From contig CAIXCY010000060.1 in assembly GCA_903918045.1 (NCBI GenBank), forward strand, positions 18,532 through 82,531: a stretch of DNA of 64,000 bases. The letters are read 5' to 3'. Positions within the stretch are counted from its first letter, which is position 1; every line of letters begins with the position of its first letter. Below are positions 35,417-45,230 of the stretch, piece by piece. The stretch is from an uncultured Bacteroidia bacterium (lineage in GTDB: Bacteria; Bacteroidota; Bacteroidia; Bacteroidales; Prolixibacteraceae). The position numbers and the translations under genes were made by a program. The notes below the pieces were generated by a model. That model was not told the origin of the DNA, did not search any database, and was given only the letters and a program-made list of their open reading frames with translations.

Positions 35417-37265
35417 ACAATTTTCAACATTGAGATTACTTTTTGCAATTTTAGTATTGCTTACCGTAATCCCGGCGTATGCAACAAAAAAACCAACTCT
35501 TAACAGGGTGGAACCACCTTTCTGGTGGACCGGATTTAAAAATCCGGCATTACAGTTAATGGTCTACGGAGAAGGGATTTCAGAAACCAAACCCGAGATT
35601 AAATACGATGGTGTCGAACTGGTTTCTTCAAGTTCTGTCGATAATCCGAATTACCTTTTTCTCGATCTCCGGTTATCGACATCCGTTAAACCAGGAAAAT
35701 TTGAAATTAACTTTAAGCAAAACGGGAAAATAATTGTTGCCTCAACCTACGAATTAAAACCCCGTGAAAAAGGTTCGTCGCAACGTGTGGGATTTAACAA
35801 TACGGATGTGATGTATCTGATTATGCCAGACCGTTTTGCCAATGGAGATCCCTCAAACGACTCGAAGGAGGATATGCCCGAAAAAGGGAACAGGGCTGAT
35901 CCCAATGGCCGTCATGGAGGTGATTTAAAGGGAATCCTGGATCATCTCGACTATATACGCGATAACGGCTACACCGCCTTATGGGTGAATCCGATTCTCG
36001 AAAATAATATGCCAAGGGTCTCTTATCATGGTTATTCCACGACCGATTTTTATAAGGTAGATAGCCGGTTTGGCACCAATGGAGATTACCAGCAATTAAG
36101 CGCTGAGGCAAAAAAAAAGGGAATCAAAATGGTTATGGATATGATTTTCAACCATTGTGGCTTAAGTCATTGGTGGATGAAGGATATGCCGATGAAAGAC
36201 TGGATTAACGGATATCCAAACTATCATATTACCAATCACAAAAAAGCTACGGTGCAGGATCCATATGGTTCGGAGAGTGACTCAAAAGAGTTTACAGACG
36301 GATGGTTTGTCCCCAGCATGCCCGATCTGAACCAGCGCAATCCCTACATGGCCAATTACTTAATCCAGAACTCAATCTGGTGGATTGAATATGTGGGGCT
36401 TGACGGAATCCGTATGGATACTTATCCTTACCCTGACAAACAGATGATGGCCAATTGGACCCGGCAGGTGATGGAAGAGTACCCGAATTTCAATATCGTG
36501 GGTGAAGAATGGCACATCAATCCGGCCAATGTGGCGTTTTGGCAGAAGGGAAAAGTTAATCCAAACGGCTATAACTCCTATCTGACAAGCCTTATGGATT
36601 TTCCGATGCAAAATGCGTTGGTAAAATCGATGAATGAGGGGTGGGGATTTAACCACCTTTACGAAACTCTGGCACAGGACTTTCTTTATCCTAAGGCCGA
36701 CAATCTCGTTATCTTTGGCGAAAATCATGATACAGAGCGCTATTTTACTGCCATTGGCGAAAATATCCCCAATTTAAAAACTGCAATGACTTTTCTGATG
36801 ACCACCAGGGGAATTCCGCAGGTTTATTTCGGTGGCGAAATTCTGATGACAGGTTTGAAAAGTGATGGCGATGGAAAAATGAGGAAAGACTTTCCAGGCG
36901 GATGGGAAGGTGATCCCGTCAATGGGTTTAGTGGAATTGGTTTAACTGCTGACCAATCAGACTTTCAACAATTCCTTAAGAAACTGGTTAACTGGAGAAA
37001 AGGGAAAAGTGTTATTCACAGTGGGAAACTTAAACACTACTACCCTATGGATAACTTATATGTCTACTTCAGGTATAACGAGAAAGAGAGTGTGATGGTA
37101 ATTCTGAACAAGAATACAGAGAATAAAACACTGAACACAAGCCGTTTTACAGAATCTCTCCAGGGGTTTACCTCTGCAAAAGAGGTGATGACAGGGATCA
37201 GTATTCCTGATCTGAACAATATCGTTGTTCCGGGAAAAACATCGATGATACTGGAGTTAAAATAA
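35397..37265 (+). CDS. susA: SusA-like GH13 neopullulanase/cyclomaltodextrinase, periplasmic
   Basis: A 622-residue enzyme with a signal peptide (FSTLRLLFAILVLLTVIPAYA); ATG 35406 is an equal alternative start. An N-terminal cyclomaltodextrinase-type domain (RVEPPFWWTGFKNPALQLMVYG) is followed by the GH13 barrel: DRFANGDPSND, DMIFNHCG, nucleophile Asp341 (GIRMDTYPYPD), acid Glu in VGEEWHINP, and FGENHDTERYF. It degrades imported maltodextrins in the periplasm to small sugars for the MFS carrier. Last gene of the operon, overlapping the GH65 gene by 20 bp and followed by a strong terminator. Confidence 0.93.
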   Translation: MITMRFKQFSTLRLLFAILVLLTVIPAYATKKPTLNRVEPPFWWTGFKNPALQLMVYGEGISETKPEIKYDGVELVSSSSVDNPNYLFLDLRLSTSVKPGKFEINFKQNGKIIVASTYELKPREKGSSQRVGFNNTDVMYLIMPDRFANGDPSNDSKEDMPEKGNRADPNGRHGGDLKGILDHLDYIRDNGYTALWVNPILENNMPRVSYHGYSTTDFYKVDSRFGTNGDYQQLSAEAKKKGIKMVMDMIFNHCGLSHWWMKDMPMKDWINGYPNYHITNHKKATVQDPYGSESDSKEFTDGWFVPSMPDLNQRNPYMANYLIQNSIWWIEYVGLDGIRMDTYPYPDKQMMANWTRQVMEEYPNFNIVGEEWHINPANVAFWQKGKVNPNGYNSYLTSLMDFPMQNALVKSMNEGWGFNHLYETLAQDFLYPKADNLVIFGENHDTERYFTAIGENIPNLKTAMTFLMTTRGIPQVYFGGEILMTGLKSDGDGKMRKDFPGGWEGDPVNGFSGIGLTADQSDFQQFLKKLVNWRKGKSVIHSGKLKHYYPMDNLYVYFRYNEKESVMVILNKNTENKTLNTSRFTESLQGFTSAKEVMTGISIPDLNNIVVPGKTSMILELK

Positions 37266-37269
37266 AAAT

Positions 37270-37308
37270 AAAATACCCCGAAGGCTTTGAAAAACTTCGG
37301 GGTATTTT
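37270..37308 (+). terminator. Strong terminator after the maltose operon
   Basis: A perfect 14-bp stem (37270-37283 with 37295-37308; core TACCCCGAAG) with an 11-nt loop and flanking A and T runs, so it can work in both directions. It lies between the SusA-like gene (+) and the Pit transporter gene (-). Confidence 0.9.
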
Positions 37309-37331
37309 GAAAATCTTCAGGGGCTATATCG

Positions 37332-38375
37332 TTAACCTAATCCCAATAGTTTGAAGATCCAATAGATAGTTGCAGCCAAAACCATTGAAACAGGGATTGT
37401 CAGAATCCAGGCATATAGCAGATTTACAGTTACTCCCCAACGTACAGCAGAAACCCTCTTTGTCAATCCAACACCCATAATAGCGCCGGTAATAGTATGA
37501 GTTGTACTTACAGGTATTCCAAATGCCTCTGTGCCAAATAACATAATTGCCCCTGCACCTTCAGCTGCAACGCCCTCAAATGGCGTCAATTTCGTGATTT
37601 TCCCACCCATTGTACGAATGATCCTCCATCCACCAAGCAATGTTCCTGCTGAAATTGCAGTATAACACCCATAGACGATCCAAAGCGGAATGGCATGAAT
37701 TTTCCCGTCGACAAACGTAATGTGGGCCCAATGTGGAATTAAGGCGGGATCAACGGTTTTAAAATAGACCAGCAAGGAAGCAGAGATAATGCCCATAACC
37801 TTTTGCGCATCATTCCCTCCATGCCCCAGGCTGAACATTGCAGAGGAAAGCAACTGACCAACTTTAAACCACCGTTTCAGTCGGAACGGATTAAAACTCT
37901 TAAAAATCCAAAGAAGGGCTATCGATATTAAATAGGAAAGCAACATTCCAATTAGAGGTGCAAGGAAAATAAAGGCAGCAATTTTGATAATCTTCTCGGA
38001 ATGAACCACATCCCAGCCCGCGTAGGCAATTGCTGCGCCAGCAAATCCACCAACCAGGGTATGTGAAGAACTCGAAGGTATACCCAAATACCAGGTAATC
38101 AGATTCCAGATAATAGCCGAAATAATTCCGGCCAAAATTACCTGCAAATTTATCGCACCTGTATCCACTACTTTAGCAATCGTATCCACAATATGCAGTT
38201 CAAATATTGCATACGCCGCAAAGTTGAAAAATGCGGCCCAGATCACAGCCTGCAAAGGGGTTAAAACTTTTGTAGAGACAACTGTGGCAATGGAGTTTGC
38301 CGCATCGTGAAACCCGTTGATAAAATCAAAAATAAAAGCCAGTATTATTATGGCGATTAAGAGTGTAAAATTCAT
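37332..38375 (-). CDS. Inorganic phosphate transporter, Pit family
   Basis: A 347-residue inner-membrane protein with about ten helices. The PiT signature occurs twice, as in the duplicated family fold: DFINGFHDAANSIATVVSTKVL at the N-terminus and FSLGHGGNDAQKVMGII in the middle; GIPVSTTHTITGAIMGVG is also typical. It takes up phosphate (or metal-phosphate) with a cation gradient. It lies 6 bp after a DUF47/PhoU-like gene, a common pairing. PhoR/PhoB-like genes lie 2 kb away, but direct control is not shown. Confidence 0.95.
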   Translation of the reverse strand: MNFTLLIAIIILAFIFDFINGFHDAANSIATVVSTKVLTPLQAVIWAAFFNFAAYAIFELHIVDTIAKVVDTGAINLQVILAGIISAIIWNLITWYLGIPSSSSHTLVGGFAGAAIAYAGWDVVHSEKIIKIAAFIFLAPLIGMLLSYLISIALLWIFKSFNPFRLKRWFKVGQLLSSAMFSLGHGGNDAQKVMGIISASLLVYFKTVDPALIPHWAHITFVDGKIHAIPLWIVYGCYTAISAGTLLGGWRIIRTMGGKITKLTPFEGVAAEGAGAIMLFGTEAFGIPVSTTHTITGAIMGVGLTKRVSAVRWGVTVNLLYAWILTIPVSMVLAATIYWIFKLLGLG

Positions 38376-38381
38376 GGATAT

Positions 38382-39029
38382 CTATGATATTTTAACAATG
38401 ATTGATGAAAAGACATTCGCCACATCATCACATTTATCAATCGCCTTTTCGAGAGAGGCCAGAATATCACGTTTCTTGATCAGATTTATCGCGTTAGTCT
38501 CCGATTCAAACAGGTCGGAGAGATACTGCTGGTACAAATAATCAACCTCGCTTTCGTAATCACTGATTTTAGTGCAGGCGTCGGTATATTTGAGAAAATC
38601 AGAAGCATTTTTAACACTATGCAACACGCGTTGAATCTCCAGATTCGCCGCATGGATATAATTGGCAATTTTGGCAAATTCCATAGGGAATGTGGGCAGT
38701 TTATAAAAGTGGGTTCGGATTGCAGCCGTATGAATATAATCTACAACATCGTCAATTGTTGAAATGAGCACATGCATATCTTCCCTGTCAAAAGGAGTTA
38801 TAAATGTTCCGTTCAATTCCACTAACAATGCATGGGTAATATCATCACCTTTATGTTCCGCCTCACGGATCAATTTACCGTATACTTCACGTTGAGTCAA
38901 ATCATTTTCGCCCATCAATTTGATAAGCAATTCAGATGAGACGACCAGATTGTCTGCAGCTTCAATAAATAGGGGGAAGAACTTGCGATCTTTTGGAACA
39001 AGAAATCCGAAAATTTTGTCCAGATTCAT
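38382..39029 (-). CDS. DUF47 (PhoU-like) partner of the Pit transporter
   Basis: A 215-residue all-helical cytoplasmic protein of the DUF47 family, distantly related to PhoU. Conserved segments are FFPLFIEAADNLV, EHKGDDITHALLVELNGTFITPFDREDMHVL and IDDVVDYIHTAA. Family members are found next to Pit transporters and are thought to modulate them. First gene of the two-gene operon; 6 bp to the transporter gene. Confidence 0.92.
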   Translation of the reverse strand: MNLDKIFGFLVPKDRKFFPLFIEAADNLVVSSELLIKLMGENDLTQREVYGKLIREAEHKGDDITHALLVELNGTFITPFDREDMHVLISTIDDVVDYIHTAAIRTHFYKLPTFPMEFAKIANYIHAANLEIQRVLHSVKNASDFLKYTDACTKISDYESEVDYLYQQYLSDLFESETNAINLIKKRDILASLEKAIDKCDDVANVFSSIIVKIS

Positions 39030-39198
39030 AGTGTAATTGGTTTAATTAGTTTCAACATAATTAGCGTGCTAATTTATAACTTTCTGCCGGAGGAAATGCT
39101 GATTTATATTTTAAAAGGGAATTTTTTAACTTATTTCATAAAAACACGGGAACGAGACTCCCGGTTACCGGCAAGGGGTAGGCACAGTATAAAAATAT

Positions 39199-39981
39199 TC
39201 ACGATTTGGTATAGGAAACAAAATCGCGCGTGGCTTTGAGCAGGTTTACAGTCTGAAGAAGAAGGTGCTTGGTTTCAGACATTACCCCAAAATAGAGAAT
39301 CGAATTGCGGCTATTGGTCCCCTTTCGCTTAATTCTTCGGATTTGAAGGTTCTCCTGTTCCCGCATTAACTCCAGTATATCCTTACGTTTTTGAATCAGC
39401 TCGTCAATTTGCTCAAAACGGGATACTTTTATGATATGAAGTGCGAAATTGAGAAAGTCGGTAACCTGATTGTTGAATTCTGTCAATTCCGTGTTCTGAT
39501 CCTCACCAAATGGCCGGTGATTATTCTTCAGATGCTCCTGAAGCGGACGAACCACGTATTTAATGGAATGAGCCATCTCCCGCAAATAATCAACAATCTG
39601 AACATAGTAATGACCCGTCTCTATCGAATCGTGCTGAAGTTGCTGGATCACCCGATAGGTATTGGCTTTTAGCTTTCTGGCCCGTTGATTGAACTCCTCG
39701 ATCTCAACCTCAATCTCTTCGAGGAGCTGAACATTTTGAGCATGAAAAGCGGAAATTCCAAGATAATAAGCTTTTGAAATCATGATAATTGCATTCGACG
39801 AGTCTTCGGTAGTCTTTACCAATACATTTTCAGCTTTTATCAAAGGCTCTGAAAATTCCTCATTTTCAGAACTTCCGGGTTCAATTTTTGGAACAGGCTT
39901 ACGACTACGGGCAAAAATAAAAATTATCCACGTACACAACATTCCGATAAGAAACCAAAAAAGAGGATATAATCTTTCCAT
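39199..39981 (-). CDS. Membrane-anchored coiled-coil protein of unknown function next to the PhoR gene
   Basis: A 260-residue protein from the ATG at 39981 (MERLYPLFWFLIGMLCTWIIFIFAR); the longer frame to 40032 would need TTG. One N-terminal membrane helix is followed by about 230 residues of helical, charged sequence with coiled-coil character (LEEIEVEIEEFNQRARKLKANTY, ELIQKRKDILELMREQENLQIRRIKRK). The middle recalls PhoU/DUF47-like four-helix bundles in spacing of hydrophobic residues, and such proteins are seen beside Pit transporters; this link is tentative. I do not recognise a named family. It is transcribed divergently from the PhoR-like kinase and ahead of the Pit pair. Confidence 0.7.
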   Translation of the reverse strand: MERLYPLFWFLIGMLCTWIIFIFARSRKPVPKIEPGSSENEEFSEPLIKAENVLVKTTEDSSNAIIMISKAYYLGISAFHAQNVQLLEEIEVEIEEFNQRARKLKANTYRVIQQLQHDSIETGHYYVQIVDYLREMAHSIKYVVRPLQEHLKNNHRPFGEDQNTELTEFNNQVTDFLNFALHIIKVSRFEQIDELIQKRKDILELMREQENLQIRRIKRKGTNSRNSILYFGVMSETKHLLLQTVNLLKATRDFVSYTKS

Positions 39982-40083
39982 TAACCTGTTAACTTTTCCA
40001 AACGACAAATGTATTTCTGAGTAGTCACCCAAGGTGCATATAGTGTATTAAATAAATGTTAATTAGTGAATAGCCTCGAAAAA

Positions 40084-40114
40084 TTGGAAGAAAGAGTAAT
40101 TAAATTTACTTTTG
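40084..40114 (+). promoter_or_regulatory. Promoter of the PhoR-like kinase gene
   Basis: TTG (40084-40086), 20 bp, TACTTTTG (40107-40114), 28 bp before the ATG. Good consensus match. Confidence 0.6.
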
Positions 40115-40142
40115 ACAGATCCACTATTAATATTTTATACTG

Positions 40143-41192
40143 ATGGTTCCCTTAAAAACAAGTACTCCCCAGAAACTTTCCATCACATCTTCTGTAATTA
40201 TTACGGTCTTTTCAGCGTTATTATTGGGTCTGGCCCATTGGCTGGGCTGGACCCTTTGGTCGGCTTTGTTTATTCCTGTCCTATTCCTGATCTCCTATTT
40301 TACAACACTGTATATTCTCTCTATCCTTATAAATGATAAAATAACCCCTATTTATAAGACCATTCGTGAAGTCCCGATGGAGCGCAAAAGGATAACTAAA
40401 CTAATCCATGGAAACAGTGATATTATCGCAGAGGTCGATCACGAGGTTAAACTCTGGGCAGAAGATAAGCTGGCGGAGATAGACCGGTTGCGCGAACTGG
40501 AGAAATATAGAAAGGATTTTGTGGGCAATGTTTCCCACGAACTTAAAACACCAATTTTCAACATTCAAGGATATATCCTGACCCTGCTTGACGGTGGTCT
40601 TGAGGATCCCAAGATCAACAGGCTCTATCTTGAGCGGACAGAAAAGAGTATCGACCGGATGATAAGCGTGGTTGAAGATCTCGAATCGATTACAAAACTC
40701 GAATCGGGAGAACTCAAAATTAATATGGAACCATTTAACCTTGTCAAGCTAACTGAGGAGGTTTTTGAATTTGAACTGCGCGATTCAAAGGAACGAAGAA
40801 TCAGTATGAACCTTGTAAGTCCGGCGAATAAACCGGTTTATGTAATGGCCGATAAGAAACGGATCTTTGAAGTAATCAGTAATCTGGTTGGAAACGCTAT
40901 TAAATATGGAAAGAAGGGGGGAAACGTGAATGTGGCTTTTTATGATATGGATAAAATGGTGCTCATTGAGGTGAGTGATGACGGGATCGGAATTGAGAAG
41001 AAAGACCTAATCCGCATCTTTGAACGATTCTACCGCGTTGATAAAAGCCGGTCGAGAATTCAGGGTGGAACAGGCCTCGGTCTCTCAATTGTCAAACACA
41101 TTATTGAGGCCCATGAACAAACGATACATGTCAAAAGCCAGGTAGATAAGGGAACAACTTTTACCTTTATGCTTGAAAAATACAACAAATAA
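40143..41192 (+). CDS. PhoR-like sensor histidine kinase
   Basis: A 349-residue kinase. Two N-terminal membrane helices (about 15-65), a short linker without a recognised sensor domain, then the phospho-acceptor segment DFVGNVSHELKTPIFNIQGYI and the ATPase domain with N box (NLVGNAIKYG), DDGIGIEKKDLIRIFERFYRVD and GGTGLGLSIVKHI. This pattern, and the partner regulator 84 bp downstream, is that of PhoR in Bacteroidota, and a Pit phosphate uptake operon lies next door. Phosphate sensing is inferred. Confidence 0.9.
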   Translation: MVPLKTSTPQKLSITSSVIITVFSALLLGLAHWLGWTLWSALFIPVLFLISYFTTLYILSILINDKITPIYKTIREVPMERKRITKLIHGNSDIIAEVDHEVKLWAEDKLAEIDRLRELEKYRKDFVGNVSHELKTPIFNIQGYILTLLDGGLEDPKINRLYLERTEKSIDRMISVVEDLESITKLESGELKINMEPFNLVKLTEEVFEFELRDSKERRISMNLVSPANKPVYVMADKKRIFEVISNLVGNAIKYGKKGGNVNVAFYDMDKMVLIEVSDDGIGIEKKDLIRIFERFYRVDKSRSRIQGGTGLGLSIVKHIIEAHEQTIHVKSQVDKGTTFTFMLEKYNK

Positions 41193-41276
41193 AAAATATA
41201 TTAACTATAACTCAAAATCCTAAAATATACCTATATTTAATTCGTCTAAATTAATGGATTCAATTTTTAAAATGCG

Positions 41277-41978
41277 ATGGTAGAAAAAGACAATACGCCA
41301 CGAATACTTCTTGTCGATGATGAAGAGGACATCCTTGAATTCGTAAGCTATAATCTTCAGCGTGAAGGCTTTAGGGTATATTCTGCCCGCAATGGGCTGG
41401 AAGCGATTGAGATGGCAGGTAAGGTCAAACCCGATCTTGTCATACTGGATGTGATGATGCCCGAAATGGATGGCATCGCCGCCTGCGAAGAGATCAGAAA
41501 ACTACCCAGTTGCAAAAATGTTGTAATCGCTTTTTTGACTGCCCGCGGTGAGGATTATTCACAGATAGCCGGTTTTGAGGCTGGTGCGGATGATTATATC
41601 ACCAAACCGGTGCGTCCCAAAGTATTAATAAGCCGGGTAAAGGCTTTGCTTAAACGCTCCGGGGGAATCGCCTCAGATGCAGCGGATAACAGCAAAATAC
41701 TCACAATTGGCGATATCGTAATCGACAAAGAGCGCTATATCCTGATTATTGGCGGGAAAGAACTCACCCTACCCCGAAAAGAGTTCGAATTACTATCCCT
41801 CCTTGTTTCAAAGCCCGACAAAGTTTTTACACGTGACGAAATTTACAAATCAGTCTGGGGAAACAATGTCATTGTTGGAGACAGAACCATCGATGTACAT
41901 ATCCGTAAATTACGCGAAAAAATTGGAAATGATCATATCCGGACACTGAAAGGGATAGGATATAAATTTATTACTTAA
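41277..41978 (+). CDS. OmpR/PhoB-family response regulator
   Basis: A 233-residue regulator: receiver domain (RILLVDDEEDILEFVSYNL, phospho-acceptor Asp in VILDVMMPEMDG, FLTARGED, DYITKPVRP) and a winged-helix DNA-binding domain (LPRKEFELLSLLVSKPDKVFTRDEIY, DRTIDVHIRKLREKIG, IRTLKGIGYKF). It is the natural partner of the kinase gene upstream. DNA targets are unknown. A repeat-rich stretch separates it from the converging rpoN gene. Confidence 0.94.
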   Translation: MVEKDNTPRILLVDDEEDILEFVSYNLQREGFRVYSARNGLEAIEMAGKVKPDLVILDVMMPEMDGIAACEEIRKLPSCKNVVIAFLTARGEDYSQIAGFEAGADDYITKPVRPKVLISRVKALLKRSGGIASDAADNSKILTIGDIVIDKERYILIIGGKELTLPRKEFELLSLLVSKPDKVFTRDEIYKSVWGNNVIVGDRTIDVHIRKLREKIGNDHIRTLKGIGYKFIT

Positions 41979-41979
41979 G

Positions 41980-42078
41980 AAGTTAGAAGTGATAAGTTAT
42001 GAGTTAAAAGTTATGAGTTATAAGTGAGGGAAATTTATTCCATTTTGAACGTTGCATTTATCACTTATAACTTATCAC
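41980..42078. repeat. Array of 14-bp repeats with an inverted counterpart
   Basis: Three units of period 14 (AAGTTAGAAGTGAT 41980-41993, AAGTTATGAGTTAA 41994-42007, AAGTTATGAGTTAT 42008-42021) are followed after about 40 bp by the inverse, ATAACTTATCAC (42067-42078) preceded by TCACTTATAAC. The two halves can pair over 12 bp or more. The array begins at the stop of the PhoB-like gene (+) and ends at the stop of rpoN (-). Confidence 0.75.
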
Positions 42079-42082
42079 ACAC

Positions 42083-43540
42083 CTAGAGTTCCTTACGCAT
42101 CCGGGCTACAGGGATATCAAGCTGTTCACGATATTTGGCGACTGTCCTGCGCGCAATTTCATACCCTTTATCATTCAAAATCTGCGTAAGCTTATCATCA
42201 TTTAAAGGCTTTTGCTTATTCTCATTGCCGATGCATTCCTGCAAAATAGATTTTATCTCACGCGTTGAAACCTCTTCGCCAGTATCCTTTTGCATCGATT
42301 CGGAAAAGAAATATTTTAATGGATAAATTCCAAAATGGGTTTGGATATACTTACTGTTCGACACTCTTGAGATTGTCGAGATATCAAGACCCGTGCGATC
42401 GGCAATATCTTTAAGAATCATCGGACGCATTTTGGTTTCATCTCCCTCAACAAAATAGTTTTTCTGATACATCAGTATTTCAGTCATCACAAGCATCAGC
42501 GTCTCCTGGCGCTGTTTGATGGCATCAATAAACCATTTAGCCGAATCGATTTTTTGCTTTACAAAGAGAACTGCTTCCTTCACGTCACGGGTCATCGATT
42601 TTCGGTTATCCTGATATGAACGAAGCATATTCGAATAGTGTCTGCTAATATTTAACTCCGGCACATTGCGCTGATTCAGACTAAGTTGTAATTCATCATC
42701 CACAACCTCAAGAATAAAATCAGGAATAATTGCCTGATTTCCCTGGCTTATATTGTTACTGAATGAACTTCCTGGTTTTGGATTCAGTTTAAGGATTTCA
42801 TCGATTGCATCCTTTAACGTCTCATCATCTACTCCGAATTTCTTCCCAATTTTATCAAAATGTTTGCGTGTAAACTCATCAAATGCATCGCGAAGAATCT
42901 GTCCTGCAAGTTTTAACTCTGGTCTTCGATCCCCTTTTCGGTAGATCTGCAGTCGCAGACATTCACGCAGGTTACGCGCACCAACACCTGGCGGATCCAG
43001 TTCCTGAATCTTCCGCAAGGTTTTAATCATCTCGGTCTCGTTGGTTTTTATGTTCTGCGAAAATTCAAGATCATCAACAATTGAAGATATGTCACGACGC
43101 AGGTAGCCATCCTCATCGATATTTCCGATAATATGCTCTGCCAAAATACCTTCTCTGGCGTCAAGCATCTCCATGCTTACCTGATCCTGAAGGTATTCAT
43201 GGAAGGAGGTGCCATCAGAAAAAGGGATATCGGTTACTTTATCGTCTTTTGAAGTGTTCTGGGCATTATACCGATAGGCAGGGTAATCCTCCTCATTCAG
43301 GTAATCGCTTACTGAAAACTCTTCATTATCATGATCTTCATTTGTTTTGAGCTCATTTGAAAACTCTTCATCAGAAGAACCGTACTCTTCATTTTCAATT
43401 TCAAGTACCGGGTTCTCTTCAAGTTCCTTCTTAATACGCTGTTCAAGAACCAGACTAGGCAATTCCAACAGCTTGATCACCTGTATTTGCTGAGGCGAAA
43501 GCTTTTGAAGTAATTTCTGTTGGAGACTTAATTTCTGCAT
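42083..43540 (-). CDS. rpoN: RNA polymerase sigma-54 factor
   Basis: A 485-residue sigma factor. Region I is glutamine/leucine-rich (LSLQQKLLQKLSPQQIQVIKLLELP), region II is acidic (residues about 45-95), then the core-binding domain (DEDGYLRRDI ... LDPPGVGARNLRECL), the helix-turn-helix (LKDIADRTGLDISTISRVSNSKYIQT) and the RpoN box ARRTVAKYREQLDIP near the end. It works only with AAA+ activators, none of which lies in this window. It follows asnS on the same strand but a hairpin lies between them. Confidence 0.97.
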   Translation of the reverse strand: MQKLSLQQKLLQKLSPQQIQVIKLLELPSLVLEQRIKKELEENPVLEIENEEYGSSDEEFSNELKTNEDHDNEEFSVSDYLNEEDYPAYRYNAQNTSKDDKVTDIPFSDGTSFHEYLQDQVSMEMLDAREGILAEHIIGNIDEDGYLRRDISSIVDDLEFSQNIKTNETEMIKTLRKIQELDPPGVGARNLRECLRLQIYRKGDRRPELKLAGQILRDAFDEFTRKHFDKIGKKFGVDDETLKDAIDEILKLNPKPGSSFSNNISQGNQAIIPDFILEVVDDELQLSLNQRNVPELNISRHYSNMLRSYQDNRKSMTRDVKEAVLFVKQKIDSAKWFIDAIKQRQETLMLVMTEILMYQKNYFVEGDETKMRPMILKDIADRTGLDISTISRVSNSKYIQTHFGIYPLKYFFSESMQKDTGEEVSTREIKSILQECIGNENKQKPLNDDKLTQILNDKGYEIARRTVAKYREQLDIPVARMRKEL

Positions 43541-43570
43541 AATCTTTTAACACGATTTCCGTTCTAAAGG

Positions 43571-43604
43571 TAGTAAAATTAAAACTTCGCAAACGAAGTT
43601 TTAA
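43571..43604 (-). terminator. Terminator after asnS
   Basis: A perfect 11-bp stem (43579-43589 with 43594-43604, TTAAAACTTCG) with a 4-nt loop overlaps the asnS stop codon. On the - strand it is followed by TTTTAC, giving a short T tract. It separates asnS from rpoN. Confidence 0.7.
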
Positions 43605-45040
43605 AATTCACAGTTTTTAGGTGTACGTGCAAACGGGATTACGTCCCTGATATTTCCCATCCCGGTTACAAAAAGAAGAAGTCTCTCGAATCCAAGGCCG
43701 AAACCGGCATGCGGACATCCACCAAACCTGCGGGTATCGAGGTACCATTGCATATCTTCTTTGGGAATATTCATTTCATCCATCCGCTTTTCAAGAAAGT
43801 CGAGCCGCTCTTCACGTTGTGATCCACCAATGATCTCGCCGATTTGCGGGAACAGTACATCCATCGCCGAAACGGTTTTCCCGTTATCGTCCATACGCAT
43901 ATAAAATGCCTTTATCTCCTTGGGATAATTGGTGAGGATAACCGGTTTTTTAAATTCAACTTCAACTAAGAACCGCTCATGCTCGCTCTGAAGATCTGTA
44001 CCATAACCGGTAATTGGATACTGGAACTTCCCTTTCTTGTTTTGTTTTGAGTTTTTAAGAATTTCGATTGCCTCGGTATAAGTTAGCCTTATAAAATCAT
44101 TGTCAGCTACAAATCGCAATTTCTCGATCAGTTCCATTGAACGCTGATCGGCAGGTTTGTTCTTCTCCTCCTCAACCAACCGGCTGCTCAGAAAGATCAG
44201 GTCATCCATGCAATGTTCAAGCGCATAATTAATCAAATATTTGAGGAACTCCTCTGCCAGGTCCATATTGTCGTTCAGATTGAAAAATGCCACTTCGGGC
44301 TCAATCATCCAGAACTCAGCAAGGTGCCGTGAGGTGTTTGAATTTTCAGCCCTAAAAGTTGGTCCGAAGGTATAAATCCGGGATAATGCCATCGCATAAA
44401 GTTCACCCTCGAGCTGACCGGAAACAGTCAGATTGGCAGCTTTACCAAAGAAATCCTGGGAATAGTCGATATTTCCCTCTTCGTCAAGCGGAGGATCTTT
44501 GGGCGAAAGCGTTGAAACGCGAAACATCTCCCCTGCCCCTTCGGCATCAGAACTCGTGATGATTGGCGTATGCACATTATAAAATCCCCGGTCGTTGAAG
44601 AAATTATGAACGGCAAAGATCATGGCGTGACGGATACGAAAAATTGCACTAAAAGTTGCTGTTCGTGGTCTCAGATGAGCCACTTCACGCAGAAATTCCA
44701 ATGAATGTCTTTTTGGCTGAATCGGATATTTTTCAGGATCGGCGACGCCAATAACCTCGATAGCTGATGCCTGTAACTCTACAGACTGACCGGAACCCGC
44801 TGAAGCCACAAGTACTCCGATTACACCAATCGCTGCACCGGTATTGATCAACTTGAGAAGTTCTTCACCAAAACTTTCAACTTCGGCAACAACCTGCAGA
44901 TTGTGAATTGTCGAGCCATCGTTCAATGCAATAAAATTCACATTTTTGCTGCCGCGCCTGGTGCGTACCCAACCTTTAACCGTAATCTCGGCTCCTACCT
45001 GACCCGATTTTAAAATATCAACAATCCGTAAGTTCTTCAT
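43601..45040 (-). CDS. asnS: Asparaginyl-tRNA synthetase
   Basis: A 479-residue class IIb aminoacyl-tRNA synthetase from the ATG at 45040 ([13 protein letters not shown]); a longer frame to 45079 adds 13 residues of no family match and would cross most of the leader. An N-terminal OB-fold ([23 protein letters not shown]) precedes the catalytic domain with motif 2 ([22 protein letters not shown]) and motif 3 ([31 protein letters not shown], conserved C-terminal end). It charges tRNA-Asn in the cytoplasm. Single gene with its own promoter. Confidence 0.97.
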   Translation of the reverse strand: MKNLRIVDILKSGQVGAEITVKGWVRTRRGSKNVNFIALNDGSTIHNLQVVAEVESFGEELLKLINTGAAIGVIGVLVASAGSGQSVELQASAIEVIGVADPEKYPIQPKRHSLEFLREVAHLRPRTATFSAIFRIRHAMIFAVHNFFNDRGFYNVHTPIITSSDAEGAGEMFRVSTLSPKDPPLDEEGNIDYSQDFFGKAANLTVSGQLEGELYAMALSRIYTFGPTFRAENSNTSRHLAEFWMIEPEVAFFNLNDNMDLAEEFLKYLINYALEHCMDDLIFLSSRLVEEEKNKPADQRSMELIEKLRFVADNDFIRLTYTEAIEILKNSKQNKKGKFQYPITGYGTDLQSEHERFLVEVEFKKPVILTNYPKEIKAFYMRMDDNGKTVSAMDVLFPQIGEIIGGSQREERLDFLEKRMDEMNIPKEDMQWYLDTRRFGGCPHAGFGLGFERLLLFVTGMGNIRDVIPFARTPKNCEF

Positions 45041-45099
45041 TTTATATCTTCTTGCTTGTGAAACTCCAACTAAATTCAACTGTTTGAATTACCAAACCA

Positions 45100-45129
45100 C
45101 AAAAGTAAAATTTTTGCCCCGCATACAAA
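45100..45129 (-). promoter_or_regulatory. Promoter of asnS
   Basis: On the - strand TTTG (plus 45126-45129), 18 bp, TACTTTTG (plus 45100-45107), about 55 bp upstream of the ATG at 45040. Confidence 0.6.
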
Positions 45130-45230
45130 CCATTACCGGAGAAATACTTCAATCTACAAATAATTTAGTCTGGTGGATCATATTCATATCGATTTAACCG
45201 TGTTTCTATAATTATCCTCCCGCGGCACCA

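Noticed and set aside
43579..43604. CTTCGCAAACGAAG as a third LacI-type operator
   Set aside because: It shares CAAACG by chance, but its symmetry centre differs; it is a hairpin at the asnS stop and best read as a terminator.
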